Assembly: GCA_937958075.1 (NCBI GenBank)
Contig: CALFFB010000084.1
Span: forward strand, 1-24,610
DNA: 24,610 nt
Source: an uncultured Geobacteraceae bacterium
GTDB taxonomy: Bacteria; Desulfobacterota; Desulfuromonadia; Desulfuromonadales; Geopsychrobacteraceae
Direction of reading: 5' to 3'
Part shown: positions 22,860 through 24,610 of the stretch, in pieces
How positions within the stretch are numbered: position 1 is the first letter of the stretch
How the letters are laid out: each line of letters begins with the position of its first letter
The notes under the pieces: model-generated
The model's database searches: none
Told to the model about the DNA's origin: nothing
What the model saw: only the letters and a program-made list of their open reading frames with translations
Position numbers and translations under genes: made by a program

Positions 22860-24071
22860 ATGGAACATTTCATCGCCAGACAGCCCATCTTCGACACTGC
22901 CGGGCGCGTATTCGCCTACGAGCTGCTGTTTCGCTCCGGGCTCCACAACTACTTTGACAGCGACAATCCCGACCAGGCCGCCGCCAGCGTCATTGCCAAC
23001 AGCCACCTGCTCTTCAGCCTGGAAGAGATGACCGGTCGCACCAAGGCCTTCATCAACTGCACCCGCCGGGTTCTGCTGGAAGACCTGATGACCACCCTGC
23101 CGCAACAGCAGGCCGTCGTCGAGGTCCTAGAGGATGTCGTGCCCGACGCCGACCTGATCGCTGCCTGCCGGCGCCTGAAGGAGAAGGGGTACATCCTGGC
23201 CCTGGATGATTTCGTCTACAACGAGAACTACGATTCCCTGCTGGAACTGGCGGACATCGTCAAGGTCGATTTCCTCCTCAGTCCGGTGGAAGAGCAGGAA
23301 CGCCTGGCCCGGCAGCTGATCCCCCGCGGCATCAAGATGCTGGCGGAAAAGGTGGAGACCCACGAGGTCTATGAACAGGCCAAGGCCATGGGGTATCAGC
23401 TGTTTCAGGGATATTTCTTTGCCCGGCCGGTGATCATCTCGCGCAAGGATATTCCCACCAACAAGATCCAGTTCCTGCGCATCCTCAAAGACGTACATGC
23501 CCAGGATGTCGATTTCAAAAAGCTGGCGCAGACGATCCAGAGCGAGGTGTCCCTCTCCTACAAGCTCCTCAAGCTCATCAATTCCGCCGCCTTTGCCCTG
23601 CGCAACCGGGTCACCTCCATCCTGCAGGCCCTGTCCCTGCTTGGCCTGCAGGAAGTCCGCTCCTGGATCTCCCTGCTGTCCATCTCGTCCATGGCCAATG
23701 ACAAGCCGGCGGAGTTGGTGGTCAGCTCCCTGATCCGGGCCCGCCTCTGCGAACATCTGGCGACCCCCTGCAGGCTCAAGGACAAGCAGTCCGATCTGTT
23801 TCTCATGGGGCTGTTCTCCCTGCTCGATGTCATCATGTCGCGCCCCCTCGAAGAAATCCTTGAAGAGATCACCATTGACAACGAGGTGCGGGCCGCCCTT
23901 CTCGGCGAAAAGGGGAAACTGCTGGACATCCTGCACCTGGTCATCGCCATGGAAAAAGGCGACTGGGATAGCGTCTCCACCCTGACCTCCGCCATGAAGA
24001 TTGAAGAACAACAGCTGCCGGCAGCCTATGCCGAAGCCGTCAAGTGGGCGCAGGAGATATATTCCCTTTGA
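22860..24071 (+). CDS. EAL-HDOD signalling protein (YuxH/CdgJ type)
   Basis: This 403-residue cytoplasmic protein has an EAL-type domain (about 1-200) followed by an HDOD domain (about 205-400). EAL domains hydrolyse or bind c-di-GMP. Here the signature is ELL (E21), and N66, E88, D116-D117, K135 and E163 sit at the usual metal- and substrate-site positions. The loop-6 DDFGTG is replaced by DDFVYN, as is common in EAL-HDOD proteins, so catalysis is doubtful. The HDOD part contains SLSYKLLKLINSAAF and the ALSLLGLQEVRSW helix. Such proteins often regulate motility or surface attachment. The ATG at 22860 follows CCAGGA. The next gene is 48 nt downstream. Confidence 0.92.
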   Translation: MEHFIARQPIFDTAGRVFAYELLFRSGLHNYFDSDNPDQAAASVIANSHLLFSLEEMTGRTKAFINCTRRVLLEDLMTTLPQQQAVVEVLEDVVPDADLIAACRRLKEKGYILALDDFVYNENYDSLLELADIVKVDFLLSPVEEQERLARQLIPRGIKMLAEKVETHEVYEQAKAMGYQLFQGYFFARPVIISRKDIPTNKIQFLRILKDVHAQDVDFKKLAQTIQSEVSLSYKLLKLINSAAFALRNRVTSILQALSLLGLQEVRSWISLLSISSMANDKPAELVVSSLIRARLCEHLATPCRLKDKQSDLFLMGLFSLLDVIMSRPLEEILEEITIDNEVRAALLGEKGKLLDILHLVIAMEKGDWDSVSTLTSAMKIEEQQLPAAYAEAVKWAQEIYSL

Positions 24072-24119
24072 CAGTCGCCGGACAAAAGGTTACAAGGGCT
24101 GTTTTCCCTAGGAGGTTCA

Positions 24120-24539
24120 ATGTCTGTCAAGGTTCCAGCAGCCGGTGAGCATACCCTGTCCCGCTGCAGCAAGTGTAAAGACACCACCAACCATACCATT
24201 GTCGCCATGGTCGGCAGCCGGATCGCGCGCGTCCAGTGCAATGTCTGCGGCAGCCTGCACAATCATCGCGCATCGGCACCACCAGCCCGCAAAGAGGGAA
24301 CCAGGCGCCCGGCCCAGCCACGCAGAAGCAAAAGCGAGGAAAACTGGGAAAACCTGATCGCTGAAATGGATGTCGCCACGGCCATTCCCTACAGCTTGCA
24401 AACTCCGGTGAAAAACGGTGACCTGATCGACCACCCGACCTTCGGTCTGGGTAAGGTTGCGGGCGTCATCCGCCCCAACAAAATGGAGGTCGTCTTTAAA
24501 CAGGGGGTCAAACTACTGCGCTGCACCCTGAAGGGCTGA
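24120..24539 (+). CDS. Zinc-ribbon protein with CarD/Tudor-like C-terminal motif
   Basis: This 139-residue basic protein has a likely zinc ribbon from C16-x2-C19 and C40-x2-C43, a Lys/Arg/Pro-rich linker (about 52-72) and a C-terminal block NGDLIDHPTFGLGKVAGV (99-116). That block resembles the GDxVxHPxxGxGxV start of CarD/TRCF RNA-polymerase-interaction domains and the similar tail of UvrD/PcrA helicases. A strong AGGAGG lies just upstream of the ATG. The composition suggests nucleic-acid or RNA-polymerase contact. I do not recognise a named family; the function is inferred from motif shape only. Confidence 0.75.
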   Translation: MSVKVPAAGEHTLSRCSKCKDTTNHTIVAMVGSRIARVQCNVCGSLHNHRASAPPARKEGTRRPAQPRRSKSEENWENLIAEMDVATAIPYSLQTPVKNGDLIDHPTFGLGKVAGVIRPNKMEVVFKQGVKLLRCTLKG

Positions 24540-24556
24540 ACCCCGGGAGGGCACCT

Positions 24557-24610
24557 ATGAGTCAATCGAGCAACAAAGCCACCGGAATACTCATCGCTTT
24601 TGCCTCCCTG
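24557..24610 (+). CDS. Start of an unidentified gene (partial, cut by the window end)
   Basis: The ATG at 24557 follows GGGAGG (24545-24550) by 6 nt and opens a frame of 18 codons to the window edge, MSQSSNKATGILIAFASL. A polar N-terminus followed by a hydrophobic run suggests a membrane anchor or signal sequence. It begins 17 nt after the zinc-ribbon gene and is probably in the same operon. No family can be assigned. Confidence 0.6.
   Translation, partial: MSQSSNKATGILIAFASL

Overview
This is a high-GC bacterial window with tightly packed, mostly plus-strand operons. The mix points to an anaerobic member of the Desulfuromonadales (Desulfobacterota) or a close relative. It has a glycyl radical enzyme with its activase, a small secreted triheme c7-type cytochrome like those of Geobacter and Desulfuromonas, an EAL-HDOD signalling protein, and a sigma-54-type promoter. 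The assignment rests on gene content and protein style only.

Layout. (1) 1-1312: the last 22 codons of a glycyl radical enzyme (GRE), a 332-bp spacer rich in inverted repeats, then a radical-SAM GRE-activating enzyme. A second repeat copy lies behind it. (2) 1529-4665: three overlapping transporter genes, one MOP-superfamily protein that resembles the ANKH (progressive ankylosis) family and two EamA/DMT carriers. (3) 4816-15030: ammonium assimilation. gdhA has a near-perfect sigma-54 promoter and gltB-gltD encode glutamate synthase. Between them, on the minus strand, is a large protein with a pyruvate-phosphate-dikinase-type ATP-grasp domain. (4) 15119-22167: eight overlapping genes for an Mrp-type cation/proton antiporter. 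The domain order is that of the archaeal Mbh membrane arm (MrpE, F, G, MbhD/E-MrpB fusion, C, D), followed by two further NuoL/MrpD-like subunits. A strong bidirectional terminator ends the operon. (5) 22348-24610: a divergent triheme cytochrome with a good sigma-70 promoter, an EAL-HDOD protein, a zinc-ribbon protein with a CarD/Tudor-like tail, and the start of a further gene.

How the parts fit: GdhA and GltBD give low- and high-affinity routes from ammonium to glutamate, and the sigma-54 site suggests nitrogen control of gdhA. The Mrp-like complex would exchange protons for Na+ or another cation across the inner membrane.

The most unusual points are the three-antiporter Mrp assembly in Mbh order with no hydrogenase module, whose last subunit has Ser in place of the TM5 glutamate; the ANKH-like transporter; the ATP-grasp protein with a KaiC-like N-terminus that lacks a P-loop; and the paired-hairpin repeats on both sides of the activase gene. 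No rRNA, tRNA, CRISPR array, insertion sequence or phage gene was seen.
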